Origin: JAISDD01 sp031553935
GTDB lineage: Bacteria > Bacillota > Syntrophomonadia > Syntrophomonadales > Syntrophomonadaceae
Reading direction: 5' to 3'
DNA length: 64,000 nucleotides
Assembly: GCA_031553935.1 (NCBI GenBank)
Contig: JAVBKS010000001.1
Location: forward strand, 68,510 to 132,509
Shown piece after piece: positions 36,344 through 45,261 of the stretch; the first letter of the stretch is position 1, and every line of letters begins with the position of its first letter. The notes beneath the pieces were generated by a model. That model saw nothing but the letters and a program-made list of their open reading frames with translations. It was not told the DNA's origin and did no database searches. Position numbers and translations under genes: made by a program.

Positions 36344-37570
36344 ATGAAATACATCCGCAGAAATCTGGAACGTAAATTCACTCTCATGAGCGACTTCTTC
36401 AAAGCCGTACTAGTCACCGGGGCACGTCAGGTAGGCAAGACTACTATGCTGCGGCATTTGGCGGAAAAGCGGAACCGAACCTATGTCACTCTTGATAACT
36501 TAATGGCCCGCAACCTTGCTAAAAGAGACCCAGTTTTGTTTTTCCAGACTTACAAACCACCGATCATTATTGATGAGGTACAATATGCGCCGGAACTCTT
36601 TACCCAAATTAAGGTTCTTTGCGACGAAAGCAATGCGACCGGCTTGTTCTGGCTGACCGGCTCTCAGCAATTCGAAATGATGCAGAATGTGCGCGAGACA
36701 CTAGCTGGAAGAATCTGCATATTAGAGCTATATAGTCTTACCAAAAACGAAAAAGAAGGAATCGCTTTTGAAAACACACTTGATTTTTCGATGCCATGTC
36801 TGCAGGCCAGACAAGCACATGTTCCCAAGAATAACATCACCAGTGTTTTTGAACATATATGGCGCGGTGGTATGCCGCAGGTATTGGCAGCAGACTCAGA
36901 ACAACGATTGGAGTATTATAATTCATATATTAATACCTATCTTATGCGCGATGTTGCTGAGCTTGGTGGAGTTACAGATACTTTGCGTTTCGGGAAGTTT
37001 TTAACGGCGTGCGCTGCCCTCATTTCGGAACAGGTTAATTTCAAAAATCTTGCTGAAGCAGCAGATATTTCTCAGCCCACAGCAAAAAAATGGCTCCGGC
37101 TTTTAGAGGGCATTGGCATTATTTTTCTTTTACAGCCTTTCGCCAATAATGCCTTGAAACGACTCACGAAAACACCTAAACTATACTTTTGTGATACTGG
37201 TCTAGCTGCCCATCTCTCTTTTTGGTTAACGAAGGAAACCTTAATGAGTGGCGCTGCCAGCGGCCATTATTTCGAAAACTTCGTGCTAGCAGAATTGCTA
37301 AAAAGCTACGCTTATTCTCAAACCAAGGCCATCTTAACTTATTATAGAGATTCCAACTCGAAAGAAATTGATATTTTTGTCGAGCAAAATAATTCCATTC
37401 ATCCGCTCGAAATCAAGAAATCCGCCAATCCTGATAGACGCGAAATCAAAAAATTCGAGGTTCTAGACAAGACATCAATTGCTCGTAGCTACGGCGGAAT
37501 AATCTGTATGTGTGAAGAAGTTATTCCAATAGATTCGCGAAACTGCTTTATACCTTGTAATCTACTATAG
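36344..37570 (+). CDS. AAA-family ATPase with DUF4143 domain (second copy)
   Basis: The 408-residue protein starts best at ATG 36344, after GAGGTGTGCC; an in-frame ATG at 36332 overlaps that ribosome site. Walker A is VTGARQVGKTTM and Walker B is PIIIDEVQYAPELF. The middle part has a winged-helix-like segment (NFKNLAEAADISQPTAKKWL), and the C-terminal DUF4143 part ends with SKEIDIFVEQ and HPLEIKKSA, a PD-(D/E)xK-like arrangement. Function is unknown. The relic at 33226 is closer to this copy than to the first. A palindrome precedes the gene and a hairpin separates it from the converging nuclease gene. Confidence 0.9.
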   Translation: MKYIRRNLERKFTLMSDFFKAVLVTGARQVGKTTMLRHLAEKRNRTYVTLDNLMARNLAKRDPVLFFQTYKPPIIIDEVQYAPELFTQIKVLCDESNATGLFWLTGSQQFEMMQNVRETLAGRICILELYSLTKNEKEGIAFENTLDFSMPCLQARQAHVPKNNITSVFEHIWRGGMPQVLAADSEQRLEYYNSYINTYLMRDVAELGGVTDTLRFGKFLTACAALISEQVNFKNLAEAADISQPTAKKWLRLLEGIGIIFLLQPFANNALKRLTKTPKLYFCDTGLAAHLSFWLTKETLMSGAASGHYFENFVLAELLKSYAYSQTKAILTYYRDSNSKEIDIFVEQNNSIHPLEIKKSANPDRREIKKFEVLDKTSIARSYGGIICMCEEVIPIDSRNCFIPCNLL

Positions 37571-37576
37571 TATCTT

Positions 37577-37601
37577 GCTAAGGGAAAAAATTTCCCTTAG
37601 C
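37577..37601. terminator. Bidirectional terminator between converging genes
   Basis: GCTAAGGGAAA and TTTCCCTTAGC form a perfect 11-bp stem with a 3-base loop in the 45-base gap between the plus-strand ATPase and the minus-strand nuclease. T-tracts outside the stem are poor. Confidence 0.55.
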
Positions 37602-37615
37602 TGTTGTCCAGCTCA

Positions 37616-38620
37616 TTATTCCTTAAGCTGATCCTTATCCTGCCCTTCATTATACTCATAACGATACTTGTAATAGTTTTGCTGGTGCAAATTATCATAA
37701 GGCGTAAATAGACCAGAGTTTTCCTGGTCTTCAGTAATGCTGTTGAAAAATACGAACATTTTAGCATCTAAATTATCAATGCTGTACAGAAAGAATGCTT
37801 CCGGTGTCATTGGTTTAACCGGCGAGCCAAATTCTAAAAGACCATGGTGACTTAAAATCATGTGACGCAATACTAATTCCAAGTCGCGCGGAAACTCCAC
37901 TCCATTTTTCCGCAGTGCCTTAATACCTTCGTTCAGAATTTCTACTCCCAGCATTATATGTCCTAGTAACCGGCCTTCAACTGTGTAATCAGGAGTGATA
38001 TCAAGACTTAACTCTTCTAGTTTACCGACATCATGCATCAATGCCCCCACCACTAACAAATCTTGATTGAGCTCGCGGTAGATGGGACCTACTCTTTTGC
38101 ATATTCTAACCAGATTTATAGTATGCTCTAGTAATCCTCCAGCATAATTGTGATGGATTTTCTTAGCAGCCGGGGCATTAAAGAACATGGTTTTTCGTTC
38201 TGAAGTAAATATCACTTGCATTAATTCTCTTAAATAAGGATCCTTGATAGCAAGCAGACATTCTTCGAACTCACCCTCAAGAATTTCCATAGCGGTTTCC
38301 GGAGATTTCTGATATGCTATCGCTTTTTCATCTAATTCTTTAATTCTTTTGGCAGTTATCTGCAAGCGGTTATTAAACAATAATAAATCCCCTAATAAAC
38401 CAACAACAGCACCGCGGCTGGTATTTCTTGACCATTGGCAATTCTCCCAAGCTATTACGTCTAATTCCCCGGTTTTATCAGCAATCTTAATATTGCTGAA
38501 GTCCTTGCCATCTTTGGTCTTGCGATGGGTTAGTTCAGTTATTAAGTATTTACCCCAAACTTGCTGTCCTGGAGAAAGTGCCTTCAGGTCGCGGATTGTA
38601 AAAGGTCCTTTTTTATCCAT
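37616..38620 (-). CDS. yhaM: 3'-5' exoribonuclease, YhaM-like (OB fold plus HD domain)
   Basis: The 334-residue protein has an N-terminal OB fold for nucleic acid (residues about 10-100; GKDFSNIKIADKTGELDVIA) and a C-terminal HD phosphohydrolase domain. The HD metal residues are seen in HHNYAGGLLEHT and in VGALMHDVGKLEE, with HMILSHHG later. This is the YhaM architecture, a 3'-5' exonuclease acting on RNA and DNA. It lies 18 bases downstream of the radical SAM gene, which shares its direction. Confidence 0.9.
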   Translation of the reverse strand: MDKKGPFTIRDLKALSPGQQVWGKYLITELTHRKTKDGKDFSNIKIADKTGELDVIAWENCQWSRNTSRGAVVGLLGDLLLFNNRLQITAKRIKELDEKAIAYQKSPETAMEILEGEFEECLLAIKDPYLRELMQVIFTSERKTMFFNAPAAKKIHHNYAGGLLEHTINLVRICKRVGPIYRELNQDLLVVGALMHDVGKLEELSLDITPDYTVEGRLLGHIMLGVEILNEGIKALRKNGVEFPRDLELVLRHMILSHHGLLEFGSPVKPMTPEAFFLYSIDNLDAKMFVFFNSITEDQENSGLFTPYDNLHQQNYYKYRYEYNEGQDKDQLKE

Positions 38621-38638
38621 AATATTCTCTCATTCCCT

Positions 38639-39892
38639 TTATCTTAGTGCCGGAGTATATGATCCCAATCTAACTTCGGGAAGTTCCTCGCTTAGTATCT
38701 TTATTAAGTTCTTTATTCCCATACCACTACTTTTCATTTCTATTTCACGGGCTAAATAATCGAGGTCAATATTAAGATTACGAAATTGAATCATGTCAAT
38801 TTGGTGCCATGAAACAAAATCCAATAATGATTCGATTTCGCTTTCTAAGTCAGTAAAACCTGGCAGGGTTAAAAGATTTAGGGAAACAAAACCTCCTTTA
38901 TCTTTGGCAAGCTTAATAGATTTTACTACATCATTTAGTGAATAATTGTGCGGCTTATGGTATTTATTGTAATTATCAGGCTGGCAAGAAAAAATGCTGA
39001 CGCGAATACTATCAAGGCCAGCCGAAAAAAGAGCTGCAATGCCCTCAAGACAACCGGCATTAGTATTCATATTAATCATACCTTTTGCCGTCGCCAGCCT
39101 CATTGCTTCAATTGCTGGTGACAGGACTCTGAAATTCAAGGCCGGATCACCTTCACATCCCTGTCCAAAGCTAATGATAGCTTCACTGGCATTACTTAAG
39201 TGTTCGATGCCCACCTCGGTGATTTCCTTGATAGTTGGCGTAAAACTCAAACGATCCTGCGGGGGTGAAATCCCCATGTGATCCTCGGATATACAACCGA
39301 TACAATTGGCATTGCAGGCATTTATACTGGGAATACCGCCTTCCCAACGTTGATAGAACACATTTTGCGCTGTAAAGCAGGAATTATTCTGAGCGCAATG
39401 GCTAAGATGGCTATATATCCTGTTTTGCGGATACTTAAGCAACATCTTCTTAATACGCGAATCTAATCCCGATGTATTATAATTCTTCGGGTGCCATTTA
39501 CGGTGCTCATCAGTTTGAAGAGCAGCTACATAGATTTCACCCTCATACAAACCGACTGCAGTATAACCTAAAAGGGGCAAGCGATAAGCAGGGTCGATAG
39601 CAACTGTTGCCGGAAACAATGTGCGGGTAAACCCCTGTGGCAACAATGCCGCAACTGCCCAATATTCTCTTTGTTCATCTGCATTTTGCGGCGCCAGTTT
39701 TGCTTGCCCACGGGTATCTAAACCGACTGCACGATGAGTAGGGATTCTAACTAAACTTGCCCCTTTCGGCAAGGGTATCATCTCATCAGGTTCCGGTGAA
39801 ACCCACTCCATGCCACTTCGAGCTAGCATCTGTAAACCGGGCTCGTCGAACAGCTCATCTTTTTCGTTAGCATATAATGTATTAATAATCAT
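38639..39892 (-). CDS. Radical SAM protein of unknown substrate
   Basis: The 417-residue protein contains a [4Fe-4S]-SAM motif, CNANCIGC (CxxxCxxC), near residue 190, and a partial TIM barrel with ISFGQGCEGDPALNF and GMINMNTNAG. The first 180 residues are a separate domain with RIPTHRAVGLDTRGQA and no motif I know. Radical SAM enzymes use 5'-deoxyadenosyl radicals for varied chemistry; there is no SPASM-like Cys cluster at the C-terminus. It sits between the panE-like gene and yhaM, all leftward, but these neighbours do not reveal its substrate. Confidence 0.83.
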   Translation of the reverse strand: MIINTLYANEKDELFDEPGLQMLARSGMEWVSPEPDEMIPLPKGASLVRIPTHRAVGLDTRGQAKLAPQNADEQREYWAVAALLPQGFTRTLFPATVAIDPAYRLPLLGYTAVGLYEGEIYVAALQTDEHRKWHPKNYNTSGLDSRIKKMLLKYPQNRIYSHLSHCAQNNSCFTAQNVFYQRWEGGIPSINACNANCIGCISEDHMGISPPQDRLSFTPTIKEITEVGIEHLSNASEAIISFGQGCEGDPALNFRVLSPAIEAMRLATAKGMINMNTNAGCLEGIAALFSAGLDSIRVSIFSCQPDNYNKYHKPHNYSLNDVVKSIKLAKDKGGFVSLNLLTLPGFTDLESEIESLLDFVSWHQIDMIQFRNLNIDLDYLAREIEMKSSGMGIKNLIKILSEELPEVRLGSYTPALR

Positions 39893-39915
39893 TGCTTCTC
39901 CAGTTACAATGCGGC

Positions 39916-40863
39916 TTATTTCATAACCCCCAGCAACTCTTTTGCTTTCAAGAGCTCAACAATTAGTTCGTTAACCGGAGTGGCAATCTGCATCTCCTTA
40001 CCTAATTGCATGACAGCGCCATTAAGAGCATCGATTTCCGTTTTCCTTCCCAATCTGATATCTTGAAGCATGGAAGAGAAATGTCCGGCTGTTGCCGGTA
40101 CAAGCTGAGTGTAGAAAGCACTGCGATATTCACCGGCATCCTTCCAGGGTACCAGTTGACCTCTAGCACTTAATACTGCAAAAATCTCATCAATGACATC
40201 GTCCATTATCGTTTTAGTATGTCGGTTTTCGGCTAAACTGCCATAATTAGTTTCAAAAATTGCTCCTAGCGGATTAAGTGCTGAGTTGTAGATAATTTTT
40301 CCCCAGATGAAATGCATAATATCCTTTTCAACCCTTGTAGGTATGCCGGCGCTGTTAAATTCAGTGGCAAACGAATCAAGAATAGAAATGGGGACTAATT
40401 CTTCCGGTGAACCTAATAATACATCATCAGCAATCACGCTAACTTTTGTATGGCCTGGTTTTATTGTTTCAGCTCCAAAAATGATTCTTGCGATAATGAT
40501 TCTTTCTTTATCAATATATTTTATGGCTTTTTCATAGTTTCCGAATCCATTCTGCCCGAAAACAACGAAAGTATCAGCCCCCACCAGAGGTTTAATACTC
40601 TTTACAGCAGTTTCGGTATCAAACGCTTTTACGGCAACTAGGATCAAGTCGAAATCATTGCTTGAAACTTGATCGATCGTACTGATCATTTCATCTATTC
40701 CCGTAGAATATTCTCCCCAAATGCCTTCAATCACTAAACCCCGTTTACTAATTGCGGCAATTATCTCTGGTTTATCCCAACCCCAAACCTCGTGTCCGGC
40801 AAGTTTCATTAACCCAGCATATACGCTGCCGATTGCACCTAAACCATAAATCAAAATCTTCAA
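39916..40863 (-). CDS. panE: Ketopantoate reductase family protein (2-dehydropantoate 2-reductase)
   Basis: The 315-residue protein begins with a Rossmann dinucleotide motif, ILIYGLGAIGSVYAG, and continues with LILVAVKAFDTE and FVVFGQNGFGN, both typical of ApbA/PanE. The C-terminal helical domain has the Lys-containing KIIYNSALNPLGAIF and an ...EIDALNGAVMQLGKE pattern. The reaction would be NADPH-dependent reduction of ketopantoate for pantothenate synthesis; no panB, panC or panD is nearby, and related oxidoreductases with other substrates exist, so the name is provisional. Confidence 0.82.
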   Translation of the reverse strand: MKILIYGLGAIGSVYAGLMKLAGHEVWGWDKPEIIAAISKRGLVIEGIWGEYSTGIDEMISTIDQVSSNDFDLILVAVKAFDTETAVKSIKPLVGADTFVVFGQNGFGNYEKAIKYIDKERIIIARIIFGAETIKPGHTKVSVIADDVLLGSPEELVPISILDSFATEFNSAGIPTRVEKDIMHFIWGKIIYNSALNPLGAIFETNYGSLAENRHTKTIMDDVIDEIFAVLSARGQLVPWKDAGEYRSAFYTQLVPATAGHFSSMLQDIRLGRKTEIDALNGAVMQLGKEMQIATPVNELIVELLKAKELLGVMK

Positions 40864-41192
40864 TTTATCGATGTCCTCATCAAATTAATTTTTTTCATGA
40901 TAGCATATATTGCTTTTAGCTTAAACTACATTCATTGCCAGGCTTGATCACAACCCTTATTTGATTTGCATAGTTTTATTAGCTTTTGTCTAGTTGAATT
41001 TTTTCAAAACTTAATGCTATTATGGCAATAGAATTACTCGAGTATGACATGACTTTTCCTAGTGTAAAAACCATTAACTTGTTTTTTGGGCACAGTACAG
41101 AATTATACTTCACTATTATGGAAGATATGTCACGCATAACTCAGTTAGGCGCATATTAGTCAGTGACTTAAGAATTGATTAGGAGGCAGGCA
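40864..41192. other. Divergent intergenic region (panE-like / first MBL gene)
   Basis: The 329-base gap includes the promoter-like pair at 40994-41023 and a long 5' leader of about 160 bases before the MBL gene's AGGAGG. No riboswitch-like or strong hairpin structure was seen in the leader. Confidence 0.5.
40994..41023 (+). promoter_or_regulatory. Sigma-A-like promoter upstream of the first MBL gene
   Basis: TTGAAT (40994-40999) and TATTAT (41018-41023) are 18 bases apart. The start codon lies about 165 bases downstream. A similar ATGCTATTAT sequence occurs before the paralogous MBL gene (around 43280-43290). Confidence 0.45.
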
Positions 41193-42134
41193 ATGATAAT
41201 TGAACTAACGAAACATATTAAGGTAATTAGGCCTGATGGCCACCCTTTATTCCCCAATAGCAATTCACTGTTTATTGACGATGACATTCCCACTCTTATT
41301 GATTCTTCTTCGGGAATTTCTGCATATAAAGAGATCAACACCGGGAAAGTGCAGAATGTATTCTTATCTCATGGCCATTATGATCACAACAAAGACATAG
41401 GACTATTCTCGGCAGCGAAAATACTCGGCGGTATTGAGGACAGAGATTTTTATGCCAACTCCAGTAATTTTTATGCTCCCCATATGGAACTCTGGGATAA
41501 TATTATGCCCATCCCTTTTCCCAAGCATGATATCCCCGTAAATAGTAAGAAACAGCAATCTTCTCTTCCCATCAGCGAAATTGCCAATATGTATGATTTC
41601 AGCATAAACATCAGCGAGTTTTTTAGTGATGGTCAAGTATACAACCTCGGGAAAACAGAAATGCAAGTAATACATGCTCCGGGGCACTCCCCTGGTCATT
41701 ATCTATTCTATTTCGATCGTGAGGGCATATTGTTCTCCAGTGAGATTGATTTTTCTACTTTTGGACCATGGTACGCTGATAACAGCTGTCATATTGATCA
41801 GTTCATTGACTCAATTAATACCATCGAAAATATTGATCCCGACATTTTAGTTAATTCCCATCGCAAAGTATATTATAGAAAAGATAATATCAAAAAATCG
41901 GTTCAAGAATTCTTGAATTTCTTTGCCCGTAGAGATGAAAACATCTATAACTATTTGAAAGTTCCCCATACTTTTATGGAAATTCTAGAAATGCAGGTTT
42001 CATCAGAAGGCATTGAAGCCCATGATATCTCCCGAGCCTTCTGGGTTAAAGCCATGACCGGCAGACATATAGAACACTTACAGAAACAAAACTTGATCTC
42101 TGAAGTTGAAAAAGATACATGGGTTAGGAGATAG
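41193..42134 (+). CDS. Metallo-beta-lactamase-fold hydrolase (first paralogue)
   Basis: The 313-residue protein starts at ATG 41193 after AGGAGGCAGGCA; a TTG 18 bases upstream is inside that ribosome region. The MBL metal site reads SHGHYDH (His60, His62, Asp64, His65), HAPGHSPGH, and NSHRKVYYRKD. The bridging-metal Asp, found as FSGD in the paralogue, is Glu184 here (FSSEID), an unusual change. The substrate is unknown; the fold includes thiol hydrolases and lactonases. A paralogue of the same length lies 1.2 kb downstream. Its last codons overlap a terminator stem. Confidence 0.85.
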   Translation: MIIELTKHIKVIRPDGHPLFPNSNSLFIDDDIPTLIDSSSGISAYKEINTGKVQNVFLSHGHYDHNKDIGLFSAAKILGGIEDRDFYANSSNFYAPHMELWDNIMPIPFPKHDIPVNSKKQQSSLPISEIANMYDFSINISEFFSDGQVYNLGKTEMQVIHAPGHSPGHYLFYFDREGILFSSEIDFSTFGPWYADNSCHIDQFIDSINTIENIDPDILVNSHRKVYYRKDNIKKSVQEFLNFFARRDENIYNYLKVPHTFMEILEMQVSSEGIEAHDISRAFWVKAMTGRHIEHLQKQNLISEVEKDTWVRR

Positions 42135-42160
42135 CATCTCTTAACCCATGATTGGTTTTT
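42118..42160 (+). terminator. Terminator overlapping the end of the first MBL gene
   Basis: CATGGGTTAGGAGAT and ATCTCTTAACCCATG form a 15-bp stem with one G-T pair and a 3-base loop, then ATTGGTTTTT. The stop codon TAG (42132-42134) lies at the loop. It may also stop leftward transcripts from the converging peptidase gene. Confidence 0.85.
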
Positions 42161-42172
42161 AATATATTGCTT

Positions 42173-43027
42173 TTAGCGGCTCAGCATGGTCATGGGATTA
42201 ACTGCTTGGCCCTTTAGGACTTCAAAATGCAAATGGGGCCCGGTGCTGCGGCCAGTATTACCTACTTGCCCAATCCGCTCGCCTCTATTCACTTTTTGCC
42301 CTTTTTTCACTTCGATCTTGCTCAAATGGGCATACCTGGTCTCAATACCATCACTGTGCTTGATTACTATTGTCAAGCCATAAATAGCTTTGTTTCCTGT
42401 AAAAGTTACTTCTCCCGCCTCTGCCGCTTTGATGGGATCACCTATATTGCCGGCGATATCTATTCCATGATGAAAACCAGATTTTCTCTCTCCAAAGCCG
42501 GAAGTTAATACACCAGTTATAGGCCATTCAAAAAAAGCTTTAGAAATATAACCGCGCGAAGGTTCATTAATAGCAACTGACTTTGTATTTCCGCTATCAG
42601 GGATAAGCAGTTTACTGTTGATTGCTAATGAGCGCTCACTGATTCTCTCATTAATATTCAATATGTCTTGCAGACCTACCTGGTATTTGTTGGCAATGTC
42701 CCACAATGTTTCTCCGGCTTGCACACTATGAACCATCTTGGCAGCTGCAGGAATTCTTAATTCTTTTCCTATATCAAGCTTTGCATTGGCCGATAGATTA
42801 TTTAGTGCATACAAATCACTAATATCAACTGCATAGACCTGGCTTATTTTCCAAAGAGTATCTCCTTTTTGCACTTTATGCGTTACTTCCGAATTGCTGG
42901 CTGCTACTGTATTATGCAATATAAATGGAATGAAATTCCCAGGCACAATAGCCGCCTGACTAGGTTTTACATTGAAAACTATAAACATTATTAATATTGG
43001 AACAATAATTCTAAACTTTGTGGACAT
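42173..43027 (-). CDS. LysM-M23 peptidoglycan endopeptidase, secreted
   Basis: The 284-residue protein has a signal helix (about 6-25), two LysM modules (HKVQKGDTLWKISQVYAVD and HSVQAGETLWDIANKYQVG, residues about 45-145) and a C-terminal M23 (LytM) domain. The zinc ligands are visible: HHGIDIAG (HxxxD) and PHLHFEV (HxH), so it should be active and cut peptidoglycan cross-bridges. SpoIIQ-like proteins lack LysM domains, so this is more likely a wall hydrolase than SpoIIQ. It is transcribed against the flanking MBL paralogues, splitting them. Confidence 0.93.
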   Translation of the reverse strand: MSTKFRIIVPILIMFIVFNVKPSQAAIVPGNFIPFILHNTVAASNSEVTHKVQKGDTLWKISQVYAVDISDLYALNNLSANAKLDIGKELRIPAAAKMVHSVQAGETLWDIANKYQVGLQDILNINERISERSLAINSKLLIPDSGNTKSVAINEPSRGYISKAFFEWPITGVLTSGFGERKSGFHHGIDIAGNIGDPIKAAEAGEVTFTGNKAIYGLTIVIKHSDGIETRYAHLSKIEVKKGQKVNRGERIGQVGNTGRSTGPHLHFEVLKGQAVNPMTMLSR

Positions 43028-43340
43028 GGTTTCACCTCAGTAATAATTCTAAATCTCATTTGCTAAGCACTTATAGTATATAAATGCCTTCTTATTGACA
43101 TCTATGGCCATTATAATTTACAAATCAGTATTTTTTTATTCATCAGCTAACTTCTAGTATGGCACACGCAAATTTTTGCAAAGAAAAATATTACTTCTTT
43201 TTAAAAAATTAAAGAAAAATTAAATGTGAGAGCTATGGTTCTTAAATCAAATTATATCTCCTTCATTTCGCCTTTAATTATGCTATTATATTATCAAAGC
43301 CCAACAGCGATTTTTTGAAAAGATTGGAAGTATTATCAGC
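43028..43340. other. Divergent intergenic region (LysM-M23 / second MBL gene)
   Basis: The 313-base AT-rich gap carries leftward and rightward starts. Around 43280-43290 the sequence ATGCTATTAT resembles the -10 region before the first MBL gene. No strong hairpin is visible. Confidence 0.45.
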
Positions 43341-44291
43341 ATGATTATTGATTTAACCAAACATATAAAAGTAATAACTCCAGGCAGAAAAGCTATGTTT
43401 CCTTTCAGCAACTCGCTATACATTGATGATGATATCCCCACTGTCATAGAAGCGGCTGCCGGAAAAAAAGCTTATCAGGAAATTAACCCCGACCGTATTC
43501 AGCTTCTCATCTTAAGCCATGCTCATTTCGATCATATTAATTGTTATAAGCTTTTTCCCCAGGCAAAAATACTAACAGGAATAGAAGATAGCGCTTACTT
43601 TGAATCTTTCAGTAACTTTGTTAAGAATCAAGTGATACTCTGGGAAAAAATTATGGACGTTCCATATCCGCTTTTTTCCTCTGCAGAGGTTGTAATAAAT
43701 CCTAAGGTTCCGGGCGCTACATTTTCTGGCGGCTTATTGCAAAACATTATGGACTTCAGCGTTCCCAACAATAATAACTTCCATGACAGGCAAGTTATAT
43801 CAGTAGGCAAAACAGATATTACTGTATTGCATACTCCCGGCCACACCCAAGGACACAATGCCTTTTACATTGAAAAGGAAGGTATCCTCTTTTCCGGCGA
43901 TATTGATCTGGCTCCTCAAGGTCCCTGGTATGCAGATACTGAATCCTATGTGGATCAGTTTATGAAATCTATACAATTGCTAATTGAAATCGATCCCAAT
44001 ATTATGGTCACTTCACATCGCCAGGTATTTTATCGTAAGGATAATATTCCTAAACTATTAAAAGAATTCTACGATTTTTTCCCCCGGCGCAGCGATAATG
44101 TTTACGATCATTTAAAAGTTCCGTTGACAGAGAAAGAAATCTGCAATAAACAATTAGAAATTGAAACAGTCCGCCCCCATGACTATACTACTCAATTTTT
44201 TGTAAAAGGAAGTATCCAGCGTCACATACTATATTTAGAAGCCCAGAATGTTATTAAAAAAACTGAGGGTGGTTTGTATGTGCGTTGCTAA
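43341..44291 (+). CDS. Metallo-beta-lactamase-fold hydrolase (second paralogue)
   Basis: The 316-residue protein aligns end to end with the first MBL gene; the two share MII(D/E)LTKHIKVI at the start and the same metal-motif positions. Its metal site is complete: SHAHFDH (His60, His62, Asp64, His65), HTPGHTQGH, FSGDID with Asp187, and TSHRQVFYRKD. It should therefore bind two metals. The substrate is unknown. The nitroreductase gene follows 39 bases downstream in the same direction, so the two may be co-transcribed. Confidence 0.87.
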   Translation: MIIDLTKHIKVITPGRKAMFPFSNSLYIDDDIPTVIEAAAGKKAYQEINPDRIQLLILSHAHFDHINCYKLFPQAKILTGIEDSAYFESFSNFVKNQVILWEKIMDVPYPLFSSAEVVINPKVPGATFSGGLLQNIMDFSVPNNNNFHDRQVISVGKTDITVLHTPGHTQGHNAFYIEKEGILFSGDIDLAPQGPWYADTESYVDQFMKSIQLLIEIDPNIMVTSHRQVFYRKDNIPKLLKEFYDFFPRRSDNVYDHLKVPLTEKEICNKQLEIETVRPHDYTTQFFVKGSIQRHILYLEAQNVIKKTEGGLYVRC

Positions 44292-44330
44292 TGAAGTCTA
44301 TAGAATTAACTCATCGGAGGAGAGAACAAA

Positions 44331-44855
44331 ATGTTTGATTTTAAAGAATTTGCTGCCGAAAGGTATTCGGTGCGTAGATTTAGTCCTCAGGTTGTGGAGC
44401 AAGAAAAAATCGAATATCTTTTGGAGGCGGCTCGTTTAGCCCCTACTGCACATAATGATCAGCCCCAACGAATATTAGTGATTAAAGATGCTCAAGCACT
44501 TGCCAAATTAAAATCATGTACTGCATATACCTTCAATGCACCACTAGCCATCTTAGTTTGTTACGATGAAACTGCTGCCTGGGTTCGCGATTATGACAAT
44601 AAGCACAGCGGTGAGGTCGATGCCAGTATAATAGGAACTCATTTGACTCTTGCCGCATCCTCCATAGGCTTGGGCAGTACCTGGGTAATGTCCTTTGATC
44701 CGGTTGCCATCAGAAACGCATATAATATTCCGGATAATATTATTCCGACTGCACTTTTTCCCATTGGCTATCCGGCCGACAATTCTCGCCCCAGTAAACT
44801 GCATAACGACCGCTTGCAAATTGGTGAGACAACTTTTTACGATCAGTTTGATTAG
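44331..44855 (+). CDS. Nitroreductase family protein
   Basis: The 174-residue protein matches the FMN-dependent nitroreductase fold: the N-terminal ERYSVRRFSPQVV supplies FMN phosphate contacts, LEAARLAPTAHNDQPQR is a second FMN segment and GSTWVMSFDP is the late one. Such enzymes reduce flavins, nitro compounds or quinones with NAD(P)H, often as dimers. The natural substrate is unknown. The start ATG follows GGAGGAGAGAACAAA. A terminator-like hairpin follows. Confidence 0.9.
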   Translation: MFDFKEFAAERYSVRRFSPQVVEQEKIEYLLEAARLAPTAHNDQPQRILVIKDAQALAKLKSCTAYTFNAPLAILVCYDETAAWVRDYDNKHSGEVDASIIGTHLTLAASSIGLGSTWVMSFDPVAIRNAYNIPDNIIPTALFPIGYPADNSRPSKLHNDRLQIGETTFYDQFD

Positions 44856-44920
44856 CTTTGGTTTGCGAATGCTAGAAAAGCATTGGGCATATTGACAGTA
44901 CAACATACCTTTTCACAGTG

Positions 44921-44972
44921 ACCAAGGAAGAGAGTTTTTTTATTATCTTAGCTCTCATCCCTTGGCACTTTT
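44921..44972 (+). terminator. Terminator-like hairpin after the nitroreductase gene
   Basis: ACCAAGGAAGAGAG pairs with CTCTCATCCCTTGG apart from a small internal bulge, and CACTTTTCT follows. It closes the MBL-nitroreductase unit. Confidence 0.55.
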
Positions 44973-45189
44973 CTATTAATTAGCGAAATCCCTGTTAAGT
45001 TAAAAGCACATCGTAGCGCACCCCGCTCTGACATCAGAACATAATGTACGCTCACCTGCTCTAGTAGCACCTTTCAAAGTAGTCCCTTGTGCAGCAATAT
45101 TTATTAAGGTCCCAAAGGCAAAATCCTTCTATGCAGGTAATTCATAGAAAGATGTCATTATCGGTCCTAAATTGTTACAGAAACCACAA

Positions 45190-45218
45190 TTGACATATTA
45201 TTTATACGATTGTATCCT
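45190..45218 (+). promoter_or_regulatory. Sigma-A promoter of the surface metallopeptidase gene
   Basis: A consensus TTGACA (45190-45195) is 17 bases from TATCCT (45213-45218). The GTG start with GGAGG is about 38 bases beyond the expected transcription start. Confidence 0.72.
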
Positions 45219-45261
45219 AATTTTAACATAAGTATATTAATTTGTGATTGGAGGTCATTAT

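Larger units (their letters stand above)
44856..45261. other. Region upstream of the surface metallopeptidase gene
   Basis: The 406-base stretch has the nitroreductase terminator, a central 200-base part without recognisable features and the promoter for the surface protein at 45190-45218. A short minus-strand open frame ending in ATMCF (about 45005-45073) has no clear start and is not called. Confidence 0.5.

Noticed and set aside
36229..36417. Minus-strand frame at the start of the second ATPase
   Set aside because: It overlaps the palindrome and the N-terminal coding region and has no ribosome site.
45005..45073. Short minus-strand frame ending GATRAG...ATMCF, resembling a small peptide
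   Set aside because: It has no good start codon except a TTG with a poor ribosome site, and no processing genes are nearby; not enough to call a peptide.
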